Shown here: positions 16,569 to 24,110 of the stretch, piece after piece
Numbering within the stretch: the first letter of the stretch is position 1
Layout: the number at the start of each line of letters is the position of its first letter
NCBI RefSeq assembly: GCF_002160055.1
Contig: NZ_NFJV01000003.1
Span: 1-64,000, forward strand
Direction: 5' to 3'
From: Mediterranea sp. An20
Lineage (GTDB): Bacteria > Bacteroidota > Bacteroidia > Bacteroidales > Bacteroidaceae
Length of the DNA: 64,000 nucleotides
Notes under the pieces: generated by a model
What the model saw: only the letters and a program-made list of their open reading frames with translations
What the model was told of the DNA's origin: nothing
The model's database searches: none
Position numbers and translations under genes: made by a program

Positions 16569-18074
16569 ATGGATAATATGAATAATGTATATTACATCGG
16601 TTCAGGCAACCTGTCTTTCGAGCTCATCGAACGCATCCTGACCGAGAACCTGAAGCTGGAGCTGGCTCCTGAAGCAAAAGTACGCATACAGCGGTGCCGC
16701 GACTACCTGGACCAGAAGATTGCCCAATCTGACGAGCCGCTCTATGGCATCACCACGGGATTCGGCTCGTTGTGCAACAAAAGTATATCTGCCGACGAAC
16801 TGGGCACGCTGCAAGAAAACCTCATCAAGAGCCACGCGTGCAGCGTAGGCGAAGAGATACGCCCCGTCATCGTCAAACTGATGATGTTGCTCAAGGCCCA
16901 TGCCTTGTCGCTGGGGCACAGCGGTGTGCAGGTCATCACCGTGCAGCGCATCCTGGACTTCTTCAACAACGACGTCCTGCCCATCGTCTACGACCGCGGT
17001 TCGCTGGGCGCATCGGGCGACCTGGCCCCGCTGGCCAACCTCTTCCTACCGCTCATCGGCGTGGGCGACGTTTACTATAAAGGGAAAAAACGCGAGGCTA
17101 TCAGCGTGCTCGACGAGTTTGGCTGGGAACCCGTCCGACTGATGAGCAAGGAGGGGCTGGCCCTGCTGAACGGTACGCAATTCATGTCGGCCAACGGTGT
17201 CTTTGCCATCCTCAAGGCCCAACGCCTCTCACGCCGCGCCGACCTCATCGCCGCCCTGTCGCTCGAAGCCTTCGACGGACGCATCGACCCGTTCATGGAC
17301 TGCATCCAGCGCATCCGTCCGCACCAGGGGCAGATTGAGACAGGCGAGAACTTCCGCCGCCTGCTGGAAGGCAGCGAACTCATTGCCCGGCCCAAGCAAC
17401 ACGTGCAAGACCCCTACTCCTTCCGCTGCGTGCCGCAGGTGCACGGTGCCACCAAAGATGCCATCCGCCACACGGCCTCGGTGCTGCTGACGGAAATCAA
17501 CTCGGTGACAGACAATCCTACCATCTTCCCCGACGAAGACCTCATCATCTCCGGCGGAAACTTCCACGGACAACCCTTGGCACTGGTCTACGACTACTTA
17601 GGCATCGCCTTAGCCGAACTGGGCAACATCTCCGAACGGCGCGTGGCACAACTCATCATGGGGCTACGCGGTCTGCCCGAATTCCTGGTGGCCAACCCCG
17701 GACTGAACTCCGGCTTCATGATTCCACAATACGCCGCTGCGTCGATGGTGAGCCAGAACAAGATGTACTGCTACGCCGCATCCTCCGACTCCATCGTGTC
17801 CAGCAACGGACAGGAAGACCACGTCAGCATGGGTGCCAACGCCGCCACCAAGCTGTTCCGCATCATGGACAACCTGGACCACATCCTTGCCATCGAACTG
17901 ATGAACGCCGCCCAAGGCATCGAATTCCACCGCCCGCTCAAGACATCGCCCCTGCTGGAACGCTTCCTCAAGGAGTACCGCAAGGAGGTGCCCTTCGTGC
18001 AGGACGATATCGTGATGTATAAGGAAATACACAAGACCGTAGCCTTCCTAAACCGCACGAAATTCGACTTTTAG
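16569..18074 (+). CDS. hutH: Histidine ammonia-lyase
   Basis: A 501-residue ammonia-lyase that removes ammonia from histidine to give trans-urocanate, the entry step of the pathway. The ASGDLAPLAN motif near residue 148 cyclises to the MIO electrophile, and TGFGSLCNK, NGTQFMSANG and QEDHVSMGANAA are further family segments. I chose the ATG at 16569 because it falls just after fchA and gives the normal N-terminus; an ORF extending back into fchA is out of place, and the ATG at 16578 is an alternative. Having the first enzyme as the last gene is unusual order. The stop codon TAG uses the first base of the hairpin element at 18074, so that element shapes the C-terminus. Confidence 0.95.
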   Translation: MDNMNNVYYIGSGNLSFELIERILTENLKLELAPEAKVRIQRCRDYLDQKIAQSDEPLYGITTGFGSLCNKSISADELGTLQENLIKSHACSVGEEIRPVIVKLMMLLKAHALSLGHSGVQVITVQRILDFFNNDVLPIVYDRGSLGASGDLAPLANLFLPLIGVGDVYYKGKKREAISVLDEFGWEPVRLMSKEGLALLNGTQFMSANGVFAILKAQRLSRRADLIAALSLEAFDGRIDPFMDCIQRIRPHQGQIETGENFRRLLEGSELIARPKQHVQDPYSFRCVPQVHGATKDAIRHTASVLLTEINSVTDNPTIFPDEDLIISGGNFHGQPLALVYDYLGIALAELGNISERRVAQLIMGLRGLPEFLVANPGLNSGFMIPQYAAASMVSQNKMYCYAASSDSIVSSNGQEDHVSMGANAATKLFRIMDNLDHILAIELMNAAQGIEFHRPLKTSPLLERFLKEYRKEVPFVQDDIVMYKEIHKTVAFLNRTKFDF

Positions 18075-18246
18075 AGCCCGTTTGAATTTTGCTCAGCTTT
18101 ATTTTGAGTGCTGTTTCCGAGGATATTTTTCCGGTGTACGGAGGAACGTAGCGGACTACGTGACGAAGTATACCGGGAAAAAAGACCGGAAAGAGGCTCA
18201 AAGAAAGCTGAATATAATCTTAAAAGAGGAAAATTCAAATAGGCTC
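18074..18246. mobile_element. MITE-like 173-bp hairpin element flanked by TTA
   Basis: An imperfect palindrome along its whole length. The ends are inverted repeats (GAGCCCGTTTGAATTTT at 18074-18090, complement of AAAATTCAAATAGGCTC at the right end). Inner arms around TCAGCTTT and AAAGCTGA also pair, as does the centre ACGTAG-CGGA-CTACGT. The triplet TTA flanks both ends (18071-18073 and 18247-18249), consistent with a 3-bp target duplication. It has no coding capacity. Similar text is, from memory, common between Bacteroides genes. Confidence 0.65.
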
Positions 18247-18297
18247 TTAACTCCCTCCGACACACTTTGCAAAAGAAATATGGCTGTCATGAATAAA

Positions 18298-18337
18298 AAA
18301 AGGAAACTCAACTTGGCTGTTGGGTTTTCTTTTTTTA
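18298..18337 (+). terminator. Rho-independent terminator upstream of tetR
   Basis: A stem of GGAAACTCAAC pairing with GTTGGGTTTTC (one G-U pair and a bulge, 6-base loop) is followed by seven T residues. It would end transcripts from the hut operon before the tetR promoter box that begins at its last base. Confidence 0.6.
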
Positions 18338-18343
18338 TCTTTG
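18336..18343 (+). promoter_or_regulatory. -7 box for tetR
   Basis: TATCTTTG, 60 bases upstream of the tetR ATG and starting at the end of the terminator T-run. Confidence 0.5.
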
Positions 18344-18403
18344 TTTCGATTTTAAACAAACCCGAATTGCCAAGCATTCCAACTTCAAAAGAATAAATGC
18401 GTT

Positions 18404-19039
18404 ATGAACGAACATGCCAGACATACAGCAGGCCGTCAAGAGCTGAAAGAAAGAATCATCACATTGGCCAGTGAACTTTTCACCAGACAAGGCATACGCA
18501 GCGTAACCATGGACGAGATAGCCGCTGCATTCGGCATCTCCAAACGAACGCTCTACGAAGTCTTTTCCGACAAAGAGACCCTGCTGCTGGAGTGCATCCG
18601 GCACGGTGTGGCGCAGGAAGAAGCCTACATACGCGAGCATCTCTCGTCTACGGACAACGTCATGGAAGTGCTGCTGAAACGCTACCAGCGCAGCATCGAA
18701 CACTTTCATGCCACCAACAAGAAGTTCTTTGAAGACATCCAGAAATATCCGCGCGCCTGCGAATTTCTGAAGAAAGGCAACAACCGCACGACGGAAGAAG
18801 CCATCCGGTTCTTTAAAGAAGGCGTGAAACAGGGCTACTTCCGCGAAGACATCAACTTCGCTATCGTCAACCAGCTGGTGCAGGCGCAATTGGATATCCT
18901 CATGGAGAGCGACATCTGCAAGACCTATCCTTTTCTGGAAGTATATGAGTCCATCATGTTCACCTTCCTGCGCGGCATCTCTACCCCCAAAGGAGCAGCC
19001 GAACTGGAAAACTTCATCCGGACACACCGCAACTCCTGA
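18404..19039 (+). CDS. TetR/AcrR family transcriptional regulator
   Basis: A 211-residue dimeric repressor-type protein. The N-terminal DNA-binding domain (about residues 15-62) shows the TetR pattern: ITLASELFTRQGIRSVTMDE then IAAAFGISKRTLYEVFSDKE, where the second helix-turn-helix helix is ISKRTLYEVF. The C-terminal ligand-binding and dimerisation part is helical and unrecognised. Both sides of the gene are hairpin elements flanked by TTA, and no obvious target gene is next to it, so the regulated function cannot be inferred. It could act on its own promoter, on hut upstream or on a distant locus. Confidence 0.9.
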   Translation: MNEHARHTAGRQELKERIITLASELFTRQGIRSVTMDEIAAAFGISKRTLYEVFSDKETLLLECIRHGVAQEEAYIREHLSSTDNVMEVLLKRYQRSIEHFHATNKKFFEDIQKYPRACEFLKKGNNRTTEEAIRFFKEGVKQGYFREDINFAIVNQLVQAQLDILMESDICKTYPFLEVYESIMFTFLRGISTPKGAAELENFIRTHRNS

Positions 19040-19075
19040 CCCGCACAGTCATCCCCTTTGCACGCTTGCTCCTTA

Positions 19076-19283
19076 TACCTTAAAGAGAGTGTATCAAAAT
19101 AGAGATTACCTATCATTCTGTCATTCCGTAGCCGAGGAATCTCAAGATTGGTTAAGTGAGATGTTTCGACTTCGCTTCGCTCCGCTCAACATGATAGACT
19201 ATACCTTAATGAAATAGTCAAAAGAGGTTTTGAGCGAAGCTAATGATAGCTGTTTGTCATTATGATACATCCTCTTTAAGGTA
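19076..19283. mobile_element. MITE-like 208-bp inverted-repeat element flanked by TTA
   Basis: The ends are inverted repeats of about 27 bases: TACCTTAAAGAGAGTGTATC on the left and the complement of GATACATCCTCTTTAAGGTA on the right. TTA flanks both ends (19073-19075 and 19284-19286). The interior includes a CGACTTCGCTTCGCTCCGCT run and has no coding frame. The right end lies in the presumed -33 region of the mutS-like gene, so the insertion may have changed its promoter. Confidence 0.6.
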
Positions 19284-19296
19284 TTAGAAAAAATCT

Positions 19297-19304
19297 TATC
19301 TTTG
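19297..19304 (+). promoter_or_regulatory. -7 box for mutS-like gene
   Basis: TATCTTTG, 25 bases upstream of the ATG at 19329. The region where a -33 element would be is inside the end of the element at 19076-19283. Confidence 0.55.
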
Positions 19305-19328
19305 CACCCCAAACAATCTGAAAAGACA

Positions 19329-21137
19329 ATGCAAACCATAGAATCCATAGCGACCGATTACCGTCGACGGGCAGAACAGGCCGAAGCGAACCTGAAACAA
19401 GTGCAGCGACAGATTTACCGCATCAGCCTGCTACGCGTGGTGCTGTTTGTGGGTGGCATTGCTACCGCCATCTGCCTGCGCCACGACGGTTGGATGGCAT
19501 GGGGCGGCGCACTGGCCGTCACGATGCTGCCCTTTCTCGCCTTGGTGAAATACCACAACCGCCTGTTTCAACGCAAAGATTACGCAGAGAAAGAAGCCGA
19601 AGTGAACCACCAAGAACTGGCTGCCTTAGACTACGACACTTCGGCCTTCGCCGACGGAAACGAATACAACGACCCGGCACATCTCTATGCCTTCGACCTC
19701 GATGTCTACGGCCCGCACTCACTCTTCCAATACCTCAACCGCACCTGCACACAACCCGGCAAGACACGCCTCGCCGCCTGGCTGGGACAACACCTGGAGG
19801 ATAAAGCTGCGATAGAAAAACGCCAGGAAGCCGTGCGCGAACTCTGTGCGATGATCGACTTCCGGCAGCAGTTCCGCATCCTGGGCCTGCTGCACAAAGG
19901 AAAGAGTGCCGACGAAGGCGAACTGCTCGAATGGGCAGCCTCGCCATCCGTGTTCCGTCCACGCCCGCTGCTCCGGCTGATGCCCTACGTGGTGGGAGGC
20001 ACCAACCTGCTCTGCCTCATACTGGTGGCGACCGGCATATTGTCTGGCACTGCCTGGGGGCTGCTGTGGATGTGTTTCGCCCTGTTGAGCTTCGTCTTCA
20101 CGGGACAGGTAACACGCGTGCAAAACGTCTACGGCAAAAAGCTCCAGATATTGGGCACCTACGCCCGGCTGCTCCAACTGATGGACCGACAGCCGCTGCA
20201 AGCCGCCCTGCTGCATGACATCAAGGAAGAGAGCGGCCGCGCCTCGAACGCCATCCTGCGACTGAACAGACTGATGAACGAACTGGACCAACGAAACAAC
20301 TACCTGATGTACACCGTACTGAACGGCACTTTCTTTTGGGAGTTGTGGCAGATGATGCGCATTGAGCGTTGGAAAGAACAGCATGCCGCCTCGCTGCCCG
20401 GCTGGTTAGATGCCATCGGACGGACAGATGCCCTGATGTCTCTCGCCACCTTTGCCTACAACCACCCGGACTACACCTACCCCACGCTGACAGATGCCAC
20501 GGAGCAATCGTTCACCTTCCGCGCCACGGCCTTGGGACACCCGCTGATGCGCCGCGACCGCTGTGTGCGCAACGACTTCCGCATGGAACAACGCCCGGAG
20601 TTCATCATCATCACCGGAGCCAATATGGCCGGCAAGAGCACCTACCTGCGCACGGTGGGCATCAACTTCCTGCTGGCCTGCCTCGGTGCCCCCGTCTGTG
20701 CCACCGACATGACCCTGACACCCGTGCGGCTCCTTACCAGCCTGCGCACCAGCGACTCGCTGAGCGACAACGAATCTTACTTCTTCGCCGAGCTGAAGCG
20801 CCTGAAACTCATCATCGACAAGCTTCAGGAGGGCGAACGCCTCTTCATCATCCTCGACGAGATTCTGAAAGGCACCAACTCTACCGACAAACAGAAAGGC
20901 TCGCTCGCCCTCATCCGTCAGTTCATGTCGCTACAGGCCAACGGCATCATTGCCACGCATGACCTCGCCCTCGGTACCTTGGCAGACGCCTTCCCCGACC
21001 GCATCCGCAACTACCGCTTCGAGGCAGACATCACGGGCGACACGCTGACCTTCAGCTACCGCCTGCGGCCGGGCGTGGCGCAAAACATGAATGCCTGCTT
21101 CCTGATGCAGAAGATGGGGATTGCGGTGACAGAATGA
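19329..21137 (+). CDS. MutS-family ATPase with membrane segments
   Basis: A 602-residue protein whose C-terminal third is a MutS ATPase (domain V): Walker A TGANMAGKST near residues 428-437, the LRTSDSLSDNESYFFAELKR loop, Walker B RLFIILDEILKGTNS near 503-517, and ATHDLALGTL. The N-terminal mismatch-recognition domain of true MutS and the Smr domain of MutS2 are missing. Instead there are two hydrophobic pairs, about residues 34-75 and 214-262, that look like membrane helices. The start at 19329 was chosen because the preceding frame is inside the promoter region. This family is common in Bacteroidetes, but its role is not established; mismatch repair is not assured. Confidence 0.85.
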   Translation: MQTIESIATDYRRRAEQAEANLKQVQRQIYRISLLRVVLFVGGIATAICLRHDGWMAWGGALAVTMLPFLALVKYHNRLFQRKDYAEKEAEVNHQELAALDYDTSAFADGNEYNDPAHLYAFDLDVYGPHSLFQYLNRTCTQPGKTRLAAWLGQHLEDKAAIEKRQEAVRELCAMIDFRQQFRILGLLHKGKSADEGELLEWAASPSVFRPRPLLRLMPYVVGGTNLLCLILVATGILSGTAWGLLWMCFALLSFVFTGQVTRVQNVYGKKLQILGTYARLLQLMDRQPLQAALLHDIKEESGRASNAILRLNRLMNELDQRNNYLMYTVLNGTFFWELWQMMRIERWKEQHAASLPGWLDAIGRTDALMSLATFAYNHPDYTYPTLTDATEQSFTFRATALGHPLMRRDRCVRNDFRMEQRPEFIIITGANMAGKSTYLRTVGINFLLACLGAPVCATDMTLTPVRLLTSLRTSDSLSDNESYFFAELKRLKLIIDKLQEGERLFIILDEILKGTNSTDKQKGSLALIRQFMSLQANGIIATHDLALGTLADAFPDRIRNYRFEADITGDTLTFSYRLRPGVAQNMNACFLMQKMGIAVTE

Positions 21138-21215
21138 TTTAGCCAGACAGGCCGCCATATCGAAAGCGACGAAACGTACTTTGACTTACATTTTGGGCAG
21201 GGGCAATACGCCGAG

Positions 21216-21605
21216 CTAGCCCAAGAGCGAAAACAGGTCGGGCAATCCGTGTTCGCGAATAATTTTGCCATCGCGTAGTTCATAAATGTTCATCGCCGTG
21301 ACGCGGATGGATTTTCCGGTGGCGGGGATTCCCATAAGGGGGTGTGTCTGCGTGCCGCTCATGGTGAATCGAATCATCACCTTGTCGCCTTCCGCAATTG
21401 TTTCCTCCACCGTCCAATGTACATCAGGCATTGCACCACGCATCATATTCAGCACGGCGGCATATCCCTCCAGCCCCGTCATCGGTTCGGGCGATGTGGG
21501 AGCGTAAAAAATTACATTAGGAGCGATGATTTCCCGTCCGATTTCCATATTGCCTGTGTTGATAAACTCCACGAAGCGTTCCATTACTTTTTTGTTCTGT
21601 TCCAT
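21216..21605 (-). CDS. SnoaL-like ester cyclase family protein
   Basis: A 129-residue cone-shaped alpha+beta barrel protein of the SnoaL/NTF2 superfamily. Family pattern: MERFVEFINTGNMEIGREII, then APNVIFYAPTSPEPMTGLEG and TMSGTQTHPLMGIPATGKSI, as in proteins annotated as ester cyclases. Such proteins bind small hydrophobic molecules, and some catalyse ring closure or hydrolysis; the substrate is unknown. It lies 200 bases downstream of another NTF2-like gene on the same strand, next to a HxlR regulator, so all three may respond to the same reactive small molecule. No signal peptide. Confidence 0.8.
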   Translation of the reverse strand: MEQNKKVMERFVEFINTGNMEIGREIIAPNVIFYAPTSPEPMTGLEGYAAVLNMMRGAMPDVHWTVEETIAEGDKVMIRFTMSGTQTHPLMGIPATGKSIRVTAMNIYELRDGKIIREHGLPDLFSLLG

Positions 21606-21806
21606 TTGATTTGAATTTTAATTAGTTGATATTGAATGCAAATATAGAGTAGATTAAATTTATGGACAAGAGGTAACTAAAAAGTAAGGTAGTTACCGGA
21701 AGATTAGTTTTGCTGAATATGAGCGAGAAGATTTCTAAAAAAATCCCCCACCGCACGCCAGCGGCAGGGAGATTGCTTATCATAAAAGAGAATAGCATCC
21801 GTCCTT

Positions 21807-22190
21807 TTACTTCTGAATGGTATCCGAATTCTGATTATATGCCTTCGCCACGCACCGCCACTCGCCGTCCATTTTCATCAGCAGCAGGTAGTCGGTGAAG
21901 TCGATGCGACCTCCCCATTTCTCCTCCAGCACGCGCACCACGGCGAGGGTTTCCTCCACGTCCACCACGTCGATGCGTGCCTTGAAGTCATCGCCTGCGC
22001 CTACGGTGTCCACATTGCGGTAGAACTGCTCGATGCTGCCGTGCTCCAGCTTCCCGTCCAAGTAACCGAACAGGACGGCTTCGTCAATAAACAACTCGCG
22101 GGCGTACTTGCTGTTGCCTTCTGCCACGCATTTCACAAACTTCAAGGCAGCGGCTTCCACTGCCTTGTACTCTTCGATACTTGCTCTCAT
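21807..22190 (-). CDS. NTF2-like (lumazine-binding-like) protein
   Basis: A 127-residue NTF2-fold protein. The pattern EEYKAVEAAALKFVKCVAEG...YARELFIDEAVLFGYLDG, followed by RIDVVDVEETLAVVRVLEEK, resembles the putative lumazine-binding family (Lumazine_bd_2) of small ligand-binding or stress proteins. I chose the ATG at 22190; an earlier start would run back through the promoter. It is divergent from the HxlR regulator gene and its promoter region contains the tandem operator-like repeats at 22260-22297, so it is probably the regulated gene. Confidence 0.75.
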   Translation of the reverse strand: MRASIEEYKAVEAAALKFVKCVAEGNSKYARELFIDEAVLFGYLDGKLEHGSIEQFYRNVDTVGAGDDFKARIDVVDVEETLAVVRVLEEKWGGRIDFTDYLLLMKMDGEWRCVAKAYNQNSDTIQK

Positions 22191-22228
22191 GATGTCTTGT
22201 AGTTTAATTGGTTTATCATTAACGGTTG

Positions 22229-22332
22229 CAAAGATAGGGGATGCCACATATCCTTACAAGTACCGAAAAATTATTCGGGTACTGAAAAATTATTCGGTAT
22301 ATTCTGCCGGTGGAAGATTATCCTTACCTTTG
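22229..22332. promoter_or_regulatory. Divergent promoters with tandem 19-bp operators
   Basis: A minus-strand -7 box TATCTTTG (22229-22236) serves the NTF2-like gene and a plus-strand -7 box TACCTTTG (22325-22332) serves the HxlR gene. Between them are two head-to-tail 19-bp units, 22260-22278 and 22279-22297, differing at one base (GTAC[C/T]GAAAAATTATTCGG). Each contains an inverted repeat, CCGAA-N6-TTCGG in the first unit. This is what an HxlR dimer binding site is expected to look like. Confidence 0.75.
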
Positions 22333-22360
22333 CGGCATAACATTCAAGAACGACAGAACC

Positions 22361-22720
22361 ATGTACGAAAGAAAGATACCCGTCGATTTGGATTGCCCCC
22401 TGCGGCTGACCATGAGCCTGATTGATTCGAAATGGAAATCGTGCATCCTGGACGAACTGCGCCACCGTGCCCTGCGCCCGAGCGAACTGCACAAGATATT
22501 CCCCGAAGCCACGCCTCGTGTGCTTGATATGCAACTGAAGGAATTGGTGGAGGACGGGCTGGTGGCGAAAACTATTTTCCCCGAATTGCCTCCGCGCTCG
22601 GAATATGCCATCACACCGCTGGGCATGACGCTGATTCCCATTATTGACGCCATGATTGCATGGGGAGAGAAGAATACGGAATTATTTGAAAGGAAGTATG
22701 GTATGCAAGCAAATCCTTAA
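22361..22720 (+). CDS. HxlR-family transcriptional regulator
   Basis: A 119-residue winged-helix regulator. The HxlR pattern is complete: CPLRLTMSLIDSKWKSCILD, LRPSELHKIFPEATPRVLDM, QLKELVEDGLVAKTIFPELP and RSEYAITPLGMTLIPIIDAM. HxlR proteins usually sense formaldehyde, quinones or disulphide stress and control a neighbouring detoxification gene. This one lacks the early lone sensing Cys pattern of YodB, but has Cys near residue 11 and in KSCILD. It is divergent from an NTF2-like gene across the tandem repeats at 22260-22297, and probably regulates both. Confidence 0.9.
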   Translation: MYERKIPVDLDCPLRLTMSLIDSKWKSCILDELRHRALRPSELHKIFPEATPRVLDMQLKELVEDGLVAKTIFPELPPRSEYAITPLGMTLIPIIDAMIAWGEKNTELFERKYGMQANP

Positions 22721-22872
22721 TCGGTCTATGCCCAAGATACTGAAAATAAAGAATGCCAACGGCCACAGCCAGTATGTGGGCAGGAAGACAAGCATCCACC
22801 GGTCAGCATGGTAGGACATGCGAAGGTGTCGCCCGTCAGGAGCAGTCCGTTCACTCAATCAGTCTAAAGTGC

Positions 22873-22956
22873 CACTTTACGCCGCTGAAATGGCACTTTA
22901 CGCCGCTAAAATGCAGGTTTAGCCGCATAACTCTAAGGTTTACGCTACGCAGCCAT
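22873..22956 (+). repeat. 21-bp tandem repeat (4 units, 2 strong)
   Basis: CACTTTACGCCGCTGAAATG at 22873 and CACTTTACGCCGCTAAAATG at 22894 repeat with a 21-base period, followed by two weaker units (AGGTTTAGCCGCATAACTCT and AGGTTTACGCTACGCAGCCA). The sequence differs from the 22-bp arrays. It starts the 1.4-kb gene-free stretch 22721-24110. Confidence 0.65.
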
Positions 22957-23223
22957 GACGGGTTGACAAAACAGTGACACTTTCATTTTTTGCCGGTGCT
23001 TCAGATGCCCGTTTGCAGTGTATGATGCTGTGGTTATGCCTTTGCATCCGATGTTTCACACCCCTCTATATAAGTTTTTCCGTTCCTTCCCTTCACGCTT
23101 TCACCGCCATCTAATTCAGTAGTTGTCAGCATATTGATGTGAAACATCGTGCTCTCACGCATCTTTCACAGCCTTCCGCTTGTGATTTTCTTGTGTTGTC
23201 CTGATAAACCGGTCAGCTTTCAG

Positions 23224-23289
23224 GCGCTTGGAAGCTTCCTTCCGGGATATAAGAAGTTTGCTTTCAAAGTATAAGCAGTTTTTCCCCAA
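23224..23289 (+). repeat. 22-bp tandem repeat array C (3 units)
   Basis: Units at 23224-23245 (GCGCTTGGAAG...), 23246-23267 (GATATAAGAAG...) and 23268-23289 (AGTATAAGCAG...). Phase and core match arrays A, B, D and E. It lies in the gap between the HxlR gene and the beta-helix gene. Confidence 0.65.
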
Positions 23290-23712
23290 TAAACGAGTCA
23301 ACCTAAATTAGGAAACCACAACGCAAATCCGTGAATGATGCGTGAAGGAAGTATCTTTCACCATATTTACCTTTCAATAAATGAATTAAAATACGGGTGA
23401 AGGTTTGAAGGATTTCCGGAGGAATTTGTTCGTACGTTTTTTCCTGCGAAATAAGCCGGGAATATATCCGTTTTCCATTTACAAAAAATCGTTCTTGAAA
23501 AATTATCACTCATCTGTATATGAATAGAATACGGTGAAAGATACGCTGAAAGCATTTATAAAAAATGCGATTTTCACCTCTTTTTCAAAAGAGAGCGACA
23601 AACTGTAAGCAGGGCATGAAATATCCGGGAAAATCCTGCACACTTACTTATATCCATAGACAGCTTCTACTTTTCTTCCTATATAAGTAAATGTGCAAAA
23701 TTAAATGATAGG

Positions 23713-23866
23713 AAACACAGAGGCACGGAGACACAGAGTTTTTGTTTTCTTGCCCATAGCTCACAGAGTTAATTTTCCTTCTCTCGTATGCGGCGAAGCC
23801 GCGAACTCTGTGCACTCCCGGCATTTTTTCCGACAGATAATTACAGAACTTTGTGTCTCTGTGTTT
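23713..23866. repeat. Nested inverted repeats of CACAGAG type
   Basis: The outer arms are AAACACAGAGGCACGGAGAC... (23713-23740) and AACTTTGTGTCTCTGTGTTT (23847-23866). An inner pair, CACAGAGTT (23762-23770) and AACTCTGTG (23804-23812), encloses a GCGGC/GCCGC hairpin. No coding frame is seen. The rest of 22721-24110 shows no gene or other clear feature apart from arrays at 22873 and 23224 and the promoter box at 24073. Confidence 0.55.
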
Positions 23867-24072
23867 GATATAAACTAATTCTTCCTGATTTCTTTCTTGC
23901 AGATTCATTATCTTTTTTATAACTTGCCCCCTGTTTTCTGTCAGATCGGTTGGATGCGGTGTCATAACTTTCTCGTTTGATACTTTTAAGATACAACATG
24001 CATCCAACGGACCTGCTGATTTTGGATGTTCCGGAGGGCCATAACCTCAGGCTTTGGTTCATTCCAAACAGT

Positions 24073-24080
24073 TAGATTTG
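24073..24080 (+). promoter_or_regulatory. -7 box for beta-helix gene
   Basis: TAGATTTG, 30 bases upstream of the ATG at 24111, with TTTG at 24053-24056 (16-base spacer), a plausible Bacteroides promoter. Confidence 0.5.
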
Positions 24081-24110
24081 CACCATCATGAACAACCAAT
24101 ACATACTGAA

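Noticed and set aside
22753-22977. 74-codon frame over the 21-bp tandem repeat
   Set aside because: The frame is produced by the repeat; translated text is itself a repeat (HFTPLKWHFTPLKC).
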